From assembly GCA_949289635.1 (NCBI GenBank), contig CASEOS010000010.1, positions 1-54,713 on the forward strand: DNA of 54,713 nucleotides, given 5' to 3'. A model generated the notes under the pieces. It was not told where the DNA came from and ran no database searches. It saw only the letters and a list, made by a program, of their open reading frames with translations. This stretch comes from an uncultured Eubacteriales bacterium (GTDB lineage Bacteria > Bacillota > Clostridia > TANB77 > CAG-508). Below are positions 25,784 through 34,339 of this stretch, piece by piece (the stretch's first letter is position 1; every line of letters begins with the position of its first letter). The translations under genes were made by a program, and so were the position numbers.

Positions 25784-27001
25784 TTATAAATATTTATATG
25801 GAATAACTTTATTTTTTTCATTTAAATTAATGATTTTATCATACATACAAATAATTGCACCTTCTCCAATTTCTTTTATATTTTCCAGTACTTTGAAATT
25901 TTCTATCATATCTTTAGATGGATTTGCTGTTTTCTTAATCTCTATTGGATATAGTTTACCATTTTGTTCAATAATTAAGTCTATTTCTCTTTTTTCTTTA
26001 TCTCTGTAAAAATATACTGGTGGTCTTAGTTCTCCACTATTATAATAGCTTTTAATAATTTCTACTATTACATAGTTTTCAAAGAAATTTCCAGCCATTG
26101 TTCCTGCTTCTAATACTTCACTAGTTTTCCATTTTGTTAAATATGCTGCTAAACCTGTATCTAAGAAATAAACTTTTGGTATTTTTACTGCTCTTTTCAT
26201 GATATTATTATAATATGGCTCAAGTATATATACAATATTAGAAGCTACTAAAATAGACAACCATCTTTGAGCTGTTGGTATGGTTATACCCACTTCGTTT
26301 GCAATGCTATTTAAGTTTAATAGTTGACCTATTCTGCTGGCTAATGCCGTCATGAATTTTAAAAAGCTAAGTGTATCTCCTACTTGTGTTAAACTTCTTA
26401 CATCTCTTTTAATGTACGTACTTACATACATTGCATAAAACATATTAACATCACTTTCCTCTTGATACAGTGCTGGCATAGCTCCTTTATGAATCATATT
26501 CCATATTTCATCATAAGAAATTTCTTTTTCATATTTTTTCCTTTCATCTAGATATTCTTCTGTCGGAACAAATGGTTCATTAAAATCAATTTCTTTTATT
26601 TCTCTAAGACTTAATCCTAATAAGTTTAAGATTCCTACTCTTCCCGCTAAACTTTCGCTAACATCTTTCATCAAGTCAAATTGTTGTGACCCTGTTAAAT
26701 AAAACATTGCTTTCTTTTCACTGTTATCTACAGCCATTTTTATATATCTTAATAAATTAGGCGCATATTGGATTTCATCAATTATAATTGGAGGTTTATT
26801 TGCTTTTAAAAATAATTCTGGTTCTTCTACTGCTGATTGATTTAAAATCATATCATCTAGTGTTACATAATTTATATCTGGTTTTATATTTTTTAACATT
26901 GTTGTTTTTCCTACTTGTCTTGCCCCTGTCACTAATATAGTTTTAAACATTTTTTCTTGCTTTTTTACTACATTTTCAGCTAATCTTTTTATATACTTCA
27001 T
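25784..27001 (-). CDS. AAA-family ATPase with DUF4143 domain
   Basis: A 405-residue member of the AAA_14/DUF4143 proteins common in anaerobes. Walker A is GARQVGKTT (about residues 26-34), Walker B is PIIIDEIQ, and sensor-like LTGSQQFDLM follows. The C-terminal half is the DUF4143 part, with a winged-helix-like stretch (NLNSIANEVGITIPTAQRWL) and a nuclease-like core (FENYVIVEII...YFYRDKEKREIDLII...YPIEIKK) reminiscent of PD-(D/E)XK folds. The cellular role of this family is not established. GGGAGAT precedes the ATG and a consensus promoter lies at 27037-27065. It is a single-gene unit, not linked to the polysaccharide operon. Confidence 0.88.
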   Translation of the reverse strand: MKYIKRLAENVVKKQEKMFKTILVTGARQVGKTTMLKNIKPDINYVTLDDMILNQSAVEEPELFLKANKPPIIIDEIQYAPNLLRYIKMAVDNSEKKAMFYLTGSQQFDLMKDVSESLAGRVGILNLLGLSLREIKEIDFNEPFVPTEEYLDERKKYEKEISYDEIWNMIHKGAMPALYQEESDVNMFYAMYVSTYIKRDVRSLTQVGDTLSFLKFMTALASRIGQLLNLNSIANEVGITIPTAQRWLSILVASNIVYILEPYYNNIMKRAVKIPKVYFLDTGLAAYLTKWKTSEVLEAGTMAGNFFENYVIVEIIKSYYNSGELRPPVYFYRDKEKREIDLIIEQNGKLYPIEIKKTANPSKDMIENFKVLENIKEIGEGAIICMYDKIINLNEKNKVIPYKYL

Positions 27002-27036
27002 AGGTTCATCTCCCGACTAATATAATATCTAATATT

Positions 27037-27065
27037 ATTATAGTCGTTTTCAATCAATTTATCAA
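27037..27065 (-). promoter_or_regulatory. Promoter for the AAA ATPase gene
   Basis: Minus strand TTGATA (27060-27065), 17-nt spacer, TATAAT (27037-27042). Confidence 0.75.
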
Positions 27066-27084
27066 TCTTTTTTTAGTTAATAAG

Positions 27085-27690
27085 CTATTTTTTATGAAAA
27101 CTCTGAAAAATTAACTTTACTGTTTTTATACAAATTTGAATATCTAGTTTCATATTCCAATTTTCCATATACTCTAAATCATATCTTAATTTTTCCTCGG
27201 GATTAGCATAATAGCCTAATTCTATACAGGCTAATCCCGTAATTCCTGGCTTAAACATTTCTCGATATTCAAACTCTTTATATTTTTCTTTTATTTTATT
27301 TGCAAAATATGGTCTTTCTGGTCTAGGACCTACAATACTCATATTCCCTTTTAAAACATTAAAGAATTGTGGCAATTCATCTAATTTTGTTTTTCTTAAG
27401 ACTTTCCCTATCCTCGTCACTCGTACATCATTTTCCATTTCTAACACAGGTCCTGTTTCTTTTTCAGCATCTTCTATCATAGTTCTAAATTTATATATTT
27501 TAAATATTTTTCCGTTTTTACCAATTCTTTCTTGCAGATATATTGCATTTCCTTTAGAATCGATTTTTACTAGTATTGCAATTAAAAAATATATAGGTAA
27601 TAGAAATATAATTACAATTATTGATATTAGAATATCAAATACTCTTTTTTGTAGTCTTTGATATTTTTTAAATTCTTTTATTTCTTTCAT
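27085..27690 (-). CDS. Initiating sugar-1-phosphate transferase (WcaJ/PglC-like)
   Basis: Bacterial sugar transferase (PF02397 type) that loads the first sugar-phosphate onto undecaprenyl phosphate at the membrane. At 201 residues it is the short form with one membrane hairpin (about 15-40, FDILISIIVIIFLLPIYFLI). The conserved blocks YKFRTM, LRKTKLDELPQFFNVLKGNM and SIVGPRPERP are intact, as is PGITGL. It overlaps the GT2 gene by 4 nt (ATGA), so it is the last, translationally coupled gene of the pilin-Wzy-GT2 operon. It would start the glycan that the upstream enzymes extend and transfer. Confidence 0.93.
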   Translation of the reverse strand: MKEIKEFKKYQRLQKRVFDILISIIVIIFLLPIYFLIAILVKIDSKGNAIYLQERIGKNGKIFKIYKFRTMIEDAEKETGPVLEMENDVRVTRIGKVLRKTKLDELPQFFNVLKGNMSIVGPRPERPYFANKIKEKYKEFEYREMFKPGITGLACIELGYYANPEEKLRYDLEYMENWNMKLDIQICIKTVKLIFQSFHKK

Positions 27691-28505
27691 TTCATTTTCC
27701 TTATTACTCTTGGATATAAAAACATTTTTATTTTTGCTGGTACAAATGCTAGAATTGCTCTTTCTAATATATTTTTATAATATTGAAATCTATTTATTAA
27801 TTTATTTTTTAATAGAAGTTTTTCTATTTTTATTATTCCTTTTAAATATCTTAATCCTGTTCGTCTTTTATACATATCAAGGCTTGTCCTATAATTCACT
27901 AAAACATCTGGTAAATTTTCCATTTTCATATTTTTTAATCTCATTCTAATCCATAAATCATAATCTTCTATCGAACAATCAGTATATCCACCTATTTCAA
28001 GCATGGATTCTTTTTTTAGAATAACCGTACTGTGATTAAATGGATTTTGTCTTGTGATTCTTTCGTAAATTTCTTTTTGAGTTAATGGTACTTTTCTTAA
28101 TGATGTTACTTCTTCCATATTTTCATCATATTCTGCAATATATCCACCTAATACATCAATGTCTGGATGTTCTTGTATATATTCCAATTGTTTTTCAAAT
28201 CTATCTTTTCTTGCTATGTCATCACTATCCATTCTTGCTATATATGTGGTTTTACATACTTTTATTCCTTCATTTAGTACCATACCCAAACTACTTTGTT
28301 TGTTTAATTCCAAAATATCTATCATTTCAGGATATTGTTTTTTGAATGTTTCTATTATTTCATTTAATTTTTTTGAAAGCTCTCCATCTTTTACAACTAC
28401 AATTTGATTTGGCTCTTGAGTTTGATAAATAACACTTTCAATTGCTTCTTTTACGTATTCTGGTTTTTCTTTATTGCTTATAGGTATTAAAACTGAAAAC
28501 TCCAT
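27687..28505 (-). CDS. Family 2 glycosyltransferase
   Basis: A GT-A fold transferase of 272 residues: FSVLIPISNKEKPEYVKEAI start, nucleotide-sugar site VVKDGE, DxD-type motif ARMDSDDIARKDRFEKQ near residue 96, and acceptor-side SIEDYDLWIRM near 180. It probably adds a sugar to the undecaprenyl-linked glycan on the cytoplasmic face. It starts 1 nt after the Wzy-like stop codon and overlaps the following sugar transferase by 4 nt, both signs of one operon. The donor sugar cannot be read from the sequence. Confidence 0.9.
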   Translation of the reverse strand: MEFSVLIPISNKEKPEYVKEAIESVIYQTQEPNQIVVVKDGELSKKLNEIIETFKKQYPEMIDILELNKQSSLGMVLNEGIKVCKTTYIARMDSDDIARKDRFEKQLEYIQEHPDIDVLGGYIAEYDENMEEVTSLRKVPLTQKEIYERITRQNPFNHSTVILKKESMLEIGGYTDCSIEDYDLWIRMRLKNMKMENLPDVLVNYRTSLDMYKRRTGLRYLKGIIKIEKLLLKNKLINRFQYYKNILERAILAFVPAKIKMFLYPRVIRKMK

Positions 28506-28506
28506 T

Positions 28507-31020
28507 TTATTTCACCATACTTTTTGCCTTCTCGTAATTTTCTTTTAAACTTTTCAACATTTGTTCTGAATTTTCTTTTGTCACTCTACACTTTTCATAA
28601 TCACTTATTTTTTCAAATACATCGGCATATTCGTCTATTACTATTTTGTACATTTCATTTGAAAGATTTATTAATTTTTCATTTTGCCATTTTTCATATT
28701 GTTTATTTAATATTTCAGCTATATCTAAATACATTGCTTGTCTTTTAAGGTTTTTACTAACATTATATATCTCTGATATTTTTGTATTCTTTGCAATAGT
28801 ACATATTACTTCTACTTTTTTTATATATTCTTCTTCTGTTATATCATCTATATTAGTATATGTTTCAATTAATTTCTGACAATTTTCTAATGAATTATAA
28901 TATTTTTCATACTTCAATATAAATTCTAAATTTTCTATGATTTCTGTATTTTTATCTAATTTATGTGCTTTAGAATACATCTGTGTCATATTGATGTTTT
29001 GTTCCTTAACTGACAATAAATATGTTGGATATTTATTTATATCTTGCAATTCCTGATAGGCAATATCTACATTATTTTCATCTTCTACTACTGTTATTTT
29101 AGAATATATAAATTGATTTAATCCATTTATTCCTAATATTAATATTAGTCCTATAAACAACAATATATTCAAAATATTTTTTGTTTGCTTTTTTTCATTG
29201 TTTTCTGGCATAATCATTGTATTTAATATACCTATCAATGCAAAAATCATAAGCATGATACACATATATGACATATCAAAATCTAAAAAGCTATGTAAAA
29301 ATACCACTAATATAGAACATAAAATTGTTACACATTCAATGTCATTTTTTCTTTTTAAATAGTTATAACTGTATTTGATAATTAATATTACTATAGACAC
29401 CAATGATAAAAATCCTATAATTCCAAATTCTAAAAATACTTGAACTGGATAACTATGTACTTCTCTTGCCCAATAATAATAGCTTTGTACTTCGCCTTCT
29501 CTATATTGCCATCCATCTCCACCAATTCCAAATAGAAAATTATTTTTTACTAATTTTAAGGCATCTGTTATAAAAACACCTCTTTCCCATGCACTTTTTG
29601 TATTAAAATTGATATTTTTAATCTTATTTACTAAACTCGTTGGTAGATACTTATAATTTAATATTTCCTCATGGTTATTAATAACTAGTTTATTTACTTT
29701 TAGGTATGTATCATCTTTTACAATTTGACTTGAAAAAATAATAAATATTTCAGTTGTATTTTCTACAGTTGTAATAGAAATTTCTTTTTTTCCACTATAT
29801 GTTCCAAATTTGATCTCAGTTTGTTTAATATCATCAAAATACTTATTTTTTTCTAGAATGGTTATTTTAAATATATCTGTATTTACATAAATACTTTTTG
29901 CTTCTAAATCAAATGTAAATGTATAATTTGTATTTCCTTGTACTTGATAAATTTCCTTTGTTATCTTTTTTTCTGAATTAGATACATTGAACATAACTAA
30001 TGGTTTTGTCTGTTGTAATCCAATGATAATAGTAACTATCATGATGACAAGTATCGCTACCATTGAAAATATCATATGTTGCATTTTTATTTTTATTAAT
30101 TTACCATTTAATTTTTCAGATAAAAATGCTAACATTGATGCAAATAAGCTAGTTATACATAATAATAACCATAGCATAGTATAATTTCCTGTTGATAATA
30201 AATTCATATATATGGCTGTATATATGACTGCAAATATTCCTGTTATAATCGTACACTCTAATGTTTTTATTCTGACTTCTTTATTTTTTAATAATATTAG
30301 ATATGCTAAAAATACAATCGATAGAAATATAAATATAATTCTCGAATAAGATAATATAATTCCTGTTTCTAATAAAAATATTGCTATGCCGTATATAACT
30401 TTTTTAACTTTCTTTTGTTCTTTTACATATCTTCCTATTGCTAAAAATATTGCCATAGAACAAAATGCAGCAAATGTATTGGCATAACTAAAAAAAGAAT
30501 CCATTCTTGTTTCTTCATATGTAATTTCAGGTACATTTATTGCCTTAGCTAATGGAAAAAAAATATTTGTACTCATTTTATCAATCCCAAGTATAACAAG
30601 TAATACTGCTGAAAAGATAATAATATTTGCAATATATGTCTTTAATTTTGGATTTTCTTTTGTTAAATCTTTTATTATCATATATATTAAAAATGCTGAA
30701 ATATATTTTAAAATATAATTTATACATCCTGTTAAAGTTGTGTACGTGTTAAAAATTAATGGAATACTTGATGTAATGCATAAAATTAAAACACATATAT
30801 CTAGTTTATTTTCTATTATTTTTTCTTTTTTGGATATTTTTTTAGTTATGATAAATATCATTGCGACCAATGTCACAATGATATTTATCATGGTTGTATT
30901 ATAATTTGTTGGCGAACCTATTAGTATGTTTGTTATAAGTACTGTTCCACATATTAGAAAAGTTAATATTTTATCTGTAATCTTTTCGCTATCCAATCTT
31001 TCCTTTATAATATTTATCAT
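28507..31020 (-). CDS. O-antigen ligase/polymerase-like (Wzy_C) membrane protein, possible O-oligosaccharyltransferase
   Basis: 837 residues, starting at the ATG that overlaps the pilin stop (TAATG). An earlier in-frame start would reach into the pilin gene. Ten or so membrane spans flank two soluble parts: a beta-rich region of about 140 residues (around 350-490) and a helical C-terminal region of about 200 residues resembling TPR-like helices. The ligase signature is in the GIGGDGWQYREG...EVHSYPVQVFLEFGIIGFLS segment, with a catalytic-type His. Family members polymerise O-antigen, ligate it, or transfer glycans to pilin (TfpO/PglL). Position directly behind a pilin gene favours the last, but that is inference. 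Confidence 0.82.
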   Translation of the reverse strand: MINIIKERLDSEKITDKILTFLICGTVLITNILIGSPTNYNTTMINIIVTLVAMIFIITKKISKKEKIIENKLDICVLILCITSSIPLIFNTYTTLTGCINYILKYISAFLIYMIIKDLTKENPKLKTYIANIIIFSAVLLVILGIDKMSTNIFFPLAKAINVPEITYEETRMDSFFSYANTFAAFCSMAIFLAIGRYVKEQKKVKKVIYGIAIFLLETGIILSYSRIIFIFLSIVFLAYLILLKNKEVRIKTLECTIITGIFAVIYTAIYMNLLSTGNYTMLWLLLCITSLFASMLAFLSEKLNGKLIKIKMQHMIFSMVAILVIMIVTIIIGLQQTKPLVMFNVSNSEKKITKEIYQVQGNTNYTFTFDLEAKSIYVNTDIFKITILEKNKYFDDIKQTEIKFGTYSGKKEISITTVENTTEIFIIFSSQIVKDDTYLKVNKLVINNHEEILNYKYLPTSLVNKIKNINFNTKSAWERGVFITDALKLVKNNFLFGIGGDGWQYREGEVQSYYYWAREVHSYPVQVFLEFGIIGFLSLVSIVILIIKYSYNYLKRKNDIECVTILCSILVVFLHSFLDFDMSYMCIMLMIFALIGILNTMIMPENNEKKQTKNILNILLFIGLILILGINGLNQFIYSKITVVEDENNVDIAYQELQDINKYPTYLLSVKEQNINMTQMYSKAHKLDKNTEIIENLEFILKYEKYYNSLENCQKLIETYTNIDDITEEEYIKKVEVICTIAKNTKISEIYNVSKNLKRQAMYLDIAEILNKQYEKWQNEKLINLSNEMYKIVIDEYADVFEKISDYEKCRVTKENSEQMLKSLKENYEKAKSMVK

Positions 31021-31961
31021 TATTCTTTTAAAATTTCTCCATCCTTTCCAATAATTTGTGCATTTCGTGCTCCCCATTTGTTTTCTGGTATTGTTAAATT
31101 CTCGTTTACACCATTAGGAAATACAATTTGCGTTAGATTCATAACTCCATTTGAATAATCAAATACATCATCATTAATTATTTCGACTGTATCTGGAATA
31201 ATTACACTTTTTAGATAGTAACACCAAGAAAATCCTCCTTCGATTGCAACTACCGGTTTTCCGTTTATTGTTCTTGGTATTACCAAATCTACTATTCCAC
31301 CTTGGACAGTATACATATTTTGTTCTGTATCATTTCCTACTCTTTTTATATCTGTTATAATAATTCCATCTTCTGTTTCAGTAGTTCCAAATACATCTTT
31401 TGATGCTGCTTCTGGATATGTGCCACTTCCATTACTTGCTTCCCATAACGTTGTTTCTTCATTATTTTCTCCACAGTATTTTAGAGTATAGGTTTCATCT
31501 ACCTGTTCTATTTTATATACATCTGTTACTCCATCTGTTCCATTTCCTTTACTTAATTTTTCTCCTGTTAATGTTTCTACATCTATAACGCCATTTTCAT
31601 CAATATATCCTTTTTCATCTTTTAAGAAATCCCAAAAACTCATAGTTGGTGATGCTAAATAGTTTTCTTCTTGTCCTCGTATTTTTACTTGTGTTATACT
31701 AGCAATTTTCGTTTCATTTTCAATTACTTCTCCTGTTGATTCATTAATAATAATTTGATATTCATTCCATGCAAGTGAAATGGCATCTTTCACTGTTGCA
31801 TCTGCTTGCTCATTTTGTGCTTCACTTGCCCTTGTTAATATTCCATTATCTCCCATTAGTGTTGCAATTGTTACTCCTGCTAGTATTAGTAATACAATAA
31901 TTGTAATAACCAATGCAATTAATGTAATACCTTTGTTTCTTTTTAACTCTTTTGTTTTCAT
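31020..31961 (-). CDS. Pilin-like protein with leucine-rich-repeat-type C-terminus
   Basis: The N-terminus MKTKELKRNKGITLIALVIT is a class III prepilin signal: cleavage after the Gly, followed by a long hydrophobic helix to about residue 36. The Glu at +5 is replaced by Ala (ITLIAL). The middle is soluble. Residues about 210-290 (VDLVIPRTINGKPVVAIEGG, then LKSVIIPDTVEIINDDVF) read as BspA-type leucine-rich repeats seen in surface adhesins. It is thus a secreted or membrane-tethered pseudopilin. The first 36 residues are nearly the same as those of the protein at 53207-54673. AAGGAGG precedes the ATG. It is the first gene of the Wzy/GT2 operon. Confidence 0.88.
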   Translation of the reverse strand: MKTKELKRNKGITLIALVITIIVLLILAGVTIATLMGDNGILTRASEAQNEQADATVKDAISLAWNEYQIIINESTGEVIENETKIASITQVKIRGQEENYLASPTMSFWDFLKDEKGYIDENGVIDVETLTGEKLSKGNGTDGVTDVYKIEQVDETYTLKYCGENNEETTLWEASNGSGTYPEAASKDVFGTTETEDGIIITDIKRVGNDTEQNMYTVQGGIVDLVIPRTINGKPVVAIEGGFSWCYYLKSVIIPDTVEIINDDVFDYSNGVMNLTQIVFPNGVNENLTIPENKWGARNAQIIGKDGEILKE

Positions 31962-32147
31962 CTTTTTCCTCCTTATATTTTCTTTTTGTACATTACTATA
32001 AGAAAATATAAAATCATAAAAGTTTTGAAATCAAAGAGTTTTATGAATTTTATTTAACAATTATAGATATAATTTTTACACAAAATAAATTAGAAAAATT
32101 CTTTTAAAATCTTCTGATAAACTAAGTTTTTAAAGAATTATTTTCAT

Positions 32148-32182
32148 TAAAAAATTTCCTAGAGTAATGTACTCTAAGAAAT
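32148..32182 (-). terminator. Rho-independent terminator after the fucO-like gene
   Basis: Minus strand ATTTCTTAGAGTA/TACTCTAGGAAAT stem with a 3-5 nt loop, ending in TTTTTT. Confidence 0.85.
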
Positions 32183-32203
32183 TTTTTAATTTATTTCTTT
32201 ATT

Positions 32204-33367
32204 TTATTGTGCTGCTCTTCTATATAACTCTATAAAATCTTCCTTTGTAACCTCTCTTGGATTTCCTGGTTTACATGGATCATTCATAGCTTTTTCAGCA
32301 AGCATTTCAAAATCTTCTTCTTTTGCTCCATAATCTGTAATTTTTGTATCAATTCCAACTGTTTTACTTAATTCTGAAATCATCCATACAAATGTATTAA
32401 TAACATCTTGGTCATTTAATGCTTGAGCATCTGGTCTTCCAATATTCATTAAAATTTCTCTAAATCTTTGTGCAGTTGCTGGATCTTCTCCATTAAATCT
32501 CATAACAGTTGGTAATAACATAGCATTAGCAATACCATGTGGTGTATCATATACAGCTCCTAATTGATGTGCCATTGAATGTACAATTCCAAGTCCTACA
32601 TTTGAAAATCCCATTCCAGCAATATATTGCGCCATTCCCATCATTTCAACAGCTTCTTCATTTTTTTCATTCACTGCTGCTGGTAAATATTTGAATATCA
32701 TTTGAATTGCCTTCATATGAAACATATCTGACATTTCATTATGTGCTTTTGTAATATACCCTTCTACTGCATGTGTCAATGCATCCATTCCTGTTGCTGC
32801 TGCTAGACTTTTTGGCATTGATGCCATTAATTCTGAATCAATAATCGCTAAGATTGGAATATCATTAGGGTCTACACATACCATTTTCACTTCTGCTTTT
32901 TCATCTGTAATAACATAATTGATAGTTACTTCTGCTGCTGTTCCTGCTGTTGTAGGTAATGCAATTACAGGCATTCCTCTATTTACTGTATCAGATGCAC
33001 CATTTAAAGATTTGATGTCTGCTCTATCTGGGTTTGTCATAACAATTGAAATTCCTTTTGCTGTATCAATACTTGAACCTCCTCCTACAGCTACAATTAA
33101 ATCTGCTTCTGATTTTTTACATGCCTTAACACCATCTTTTACGTTTTTAATAGTTGGGTTTGGTTTTATCTTATCATATACATCATAAGGAACATTTGCA
33201 TTTTTTAATACTTCCTCAACTTTAGCTGTTACACCAGCTTCTACTAAAGCTTTGTCGCTTACTAAAAATACTTTTTTAAATCCTCTTTTTTGAATTTCTC
33301 CTGCAAGTTCTTCTCTTGCTCCTTTTCCAAAGTAGGATGTTTCATTTAAAACAAACTTTACTGACAT
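32204..33367 (-). CDS. fucO: Iron-containing alcohol dehydrogenase, FucO-like (lactaldehyde reductase)
   Basis: Group III Fe-dependent dehydrogenase. At 387 residues its sequence closely follows E. coli FucO: MSVKFVLNETSYFGKGA at the start, GGGSSIDTAKGI for NAD binding, and PTTAGTAAEVTINYVITDE. The metal ligands are the Asp and His of ATGMDALTHAVEGYI plus GLGIVHSMAHQLGA and YDTPHGIANAMLLP. It should interconvert lactaldehyde and 1,2-propanediol with NADH, or act on similar short alcohols. No fucose or rhamnose genes lie nearby, so the source of its substrate is unknown. AAGGAGG precedes the ATG. Upstream is an inverted repeat at 33417-33439, a possible operator. Confidence 0.88.
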   Translation of the reverse strand: MSVKFVLNETSYFGKGAREELAGEIQKRGFKKVFLVSDKALVEAGVTAKVEEVLKNANVPYDVYDKIKPNPTIKNVKDGVKACKKSEADLIVAVGGGSSIDTAKGISIVMTNPDRADIKSLNGASDTVNRGMPVIALPTTAGTAAEVTINYVITDEKAEVKMVCVDPNDIPILAIIDSELMASMPKSLAAATGMDALTHAVEGYITKAHNEMSDMFHMKAIQMIFKYLPAAVNEKNEEAVEMMGMAQYIAGMGFSNVGLGIVHSMAHQLGAVYDTPHGIANAMLLPTVMRFNGEDPATAQRFREILMNIGRPDAQALNDQDVINTFVWMISELSKTVGIDTKITDYGAKEEDFEMLAEKAMNDPCKPGNPREVTKEDFIELYRRAAQ

Positions 33368-33416
33368 TTTCTAATTCCTCCTTAATAATACTTTTTAATT
33401 TTAAAATTTATATTTA

Positions 33417-33439
33417 TCATATAGATACTTTCTATATGA
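33417..33439. promoter_or_regulatory. Inverted repeat upstream of the fucO-like gene
   Basis: TCATATAG/CTATATGA arms with a 7-nt centre overlap a weak TTGTCA...TATGAT promoter on the minus strand. It may be an operator. Confidence 0.35.
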
Positions 33440-33444
33440 CAAAA

Positions 33445-34116
33445 TTATCCTTTTTGAAACTCTAATGGTATTTCAAATATATTATCTTCAACATTATAAG
33501 ATACATCTACACTGACTAATTCAGATTTATCTTCCATGATTGTTTTAATATATTTTAAATCATCTCCATCAAAATAAAATCTAGTATTGGTATCTTCTTC
33601 TGAAACGTTTTCATCTGTATTCATTAAAAAGTCTGATACCCCTTTATATTCTTCATAACGATAATTTTTACCATTTATTTCCTCTTGTCCTTTTTCAGGT
33701 TCTTGACTCTGGATGATTTCATTTAATTGATTTGCTATTTCTCCAAGTCCTGTTACATTATTTTGATACATATAATATTTCTTTGTATTATACATTAATA
33801 AATATGTATTTCCATCTTTAACAATATTGGTTGTATGTTTTCCATCAGCAAATGTATCAATATTGGCTACATCACCTTTTCTTGATACTGTATATTTATT
33901 GTTATCATTTAATTGAATGGTTATACTATATGTTTGATTTTGTATCATTTTTTCATACATATTAGCTAATCTGTTTTTATCAGAATTTTCTTCTCCATTT
34001 TTTGTTATCATATATACAATAAGTCCTATTACACTAATTGCTACGATAACACAAATTGAAATAATAAATATTTTTTGTTTTTTATCCATTTTTTCTGTTT
34101 TTTTCAAGTTTTCCAT
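33445..34116 (-). CDS. Membrane-anchored hypothetical protein, 223 aa
   Basis: Not recognised. Short positively charged N-terminus, one membrane span (about residues 15-36, IFIISICVIVAISVIGLIVY), and an extracellular part of about 180 residues built of alternating beta strands. It shares the general look of LolA/LppX-like beta proteins (YTVSRKGDVANIDTFADGKH, then LMYNTKKYYMYQNN), but I cannot assign it. The ATG at 34116 is 12 nt past AAAGGA; a longer reading starting at 34155 would place the ribosome binding site inside the gene. It follows pfkA with a 223-nt gap that holds the family 2 palindrome. Confidence 0.6.
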   Translation of the reverse strand: MENLKKTEKMDKKQKIFIISICVIVAISVIGLIVYMITKNGEENSDKNRLANMYEKMIQNQTYSITIQLNDNNKYTVSRKGDVANIDTFADGKHTTNIVKDGNTYLLMYNTKKYYMYQNNVTGLGEIANQLNEIIQSQEPEKGQEEINGKNYRYEEYKGVSDFLMNTDENVSEEDTNTRFYFDGDDLKYIKTIMEDKSELVSVDVSYNVEDNIFEIPLEFQKG

Positions 34117-34270
34117 ATTTCTTATCATTCCTTTCTCAATTATCTCAAATTTCATGTTTACTAGCTTTCATTAATTTTGCACATTTTTAACATATTTTAT
34201 ACTTGAATTATACCAATAATATTTTGTTATCTCAATAAAAAGAATTAAAATGTAATATAATTGTAATAAT

Positions 34271-34333
34271 GGAACGTTAGGGACGGGTCAAATCGTTCCA
34301 AAATGGAACAATTTGACCCGTCCCTAACGTTCC
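34271..34333. repeat. REP-like element, family 2 (near-perfect 30-bp inverted repeat)
   Basis: GGAACGTTAGGGACGGGTCA plus AATCGTTCCA at 34271-34300, and its complement at 34304-34333 with one mismatch, around a 3-nt loop AAA. It lies 6 nt beyond the pfkA stop codon. No T tail, so not a classical terminator. Confidence 0.85.
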
Positions 34334-34339
34334 TATCAT

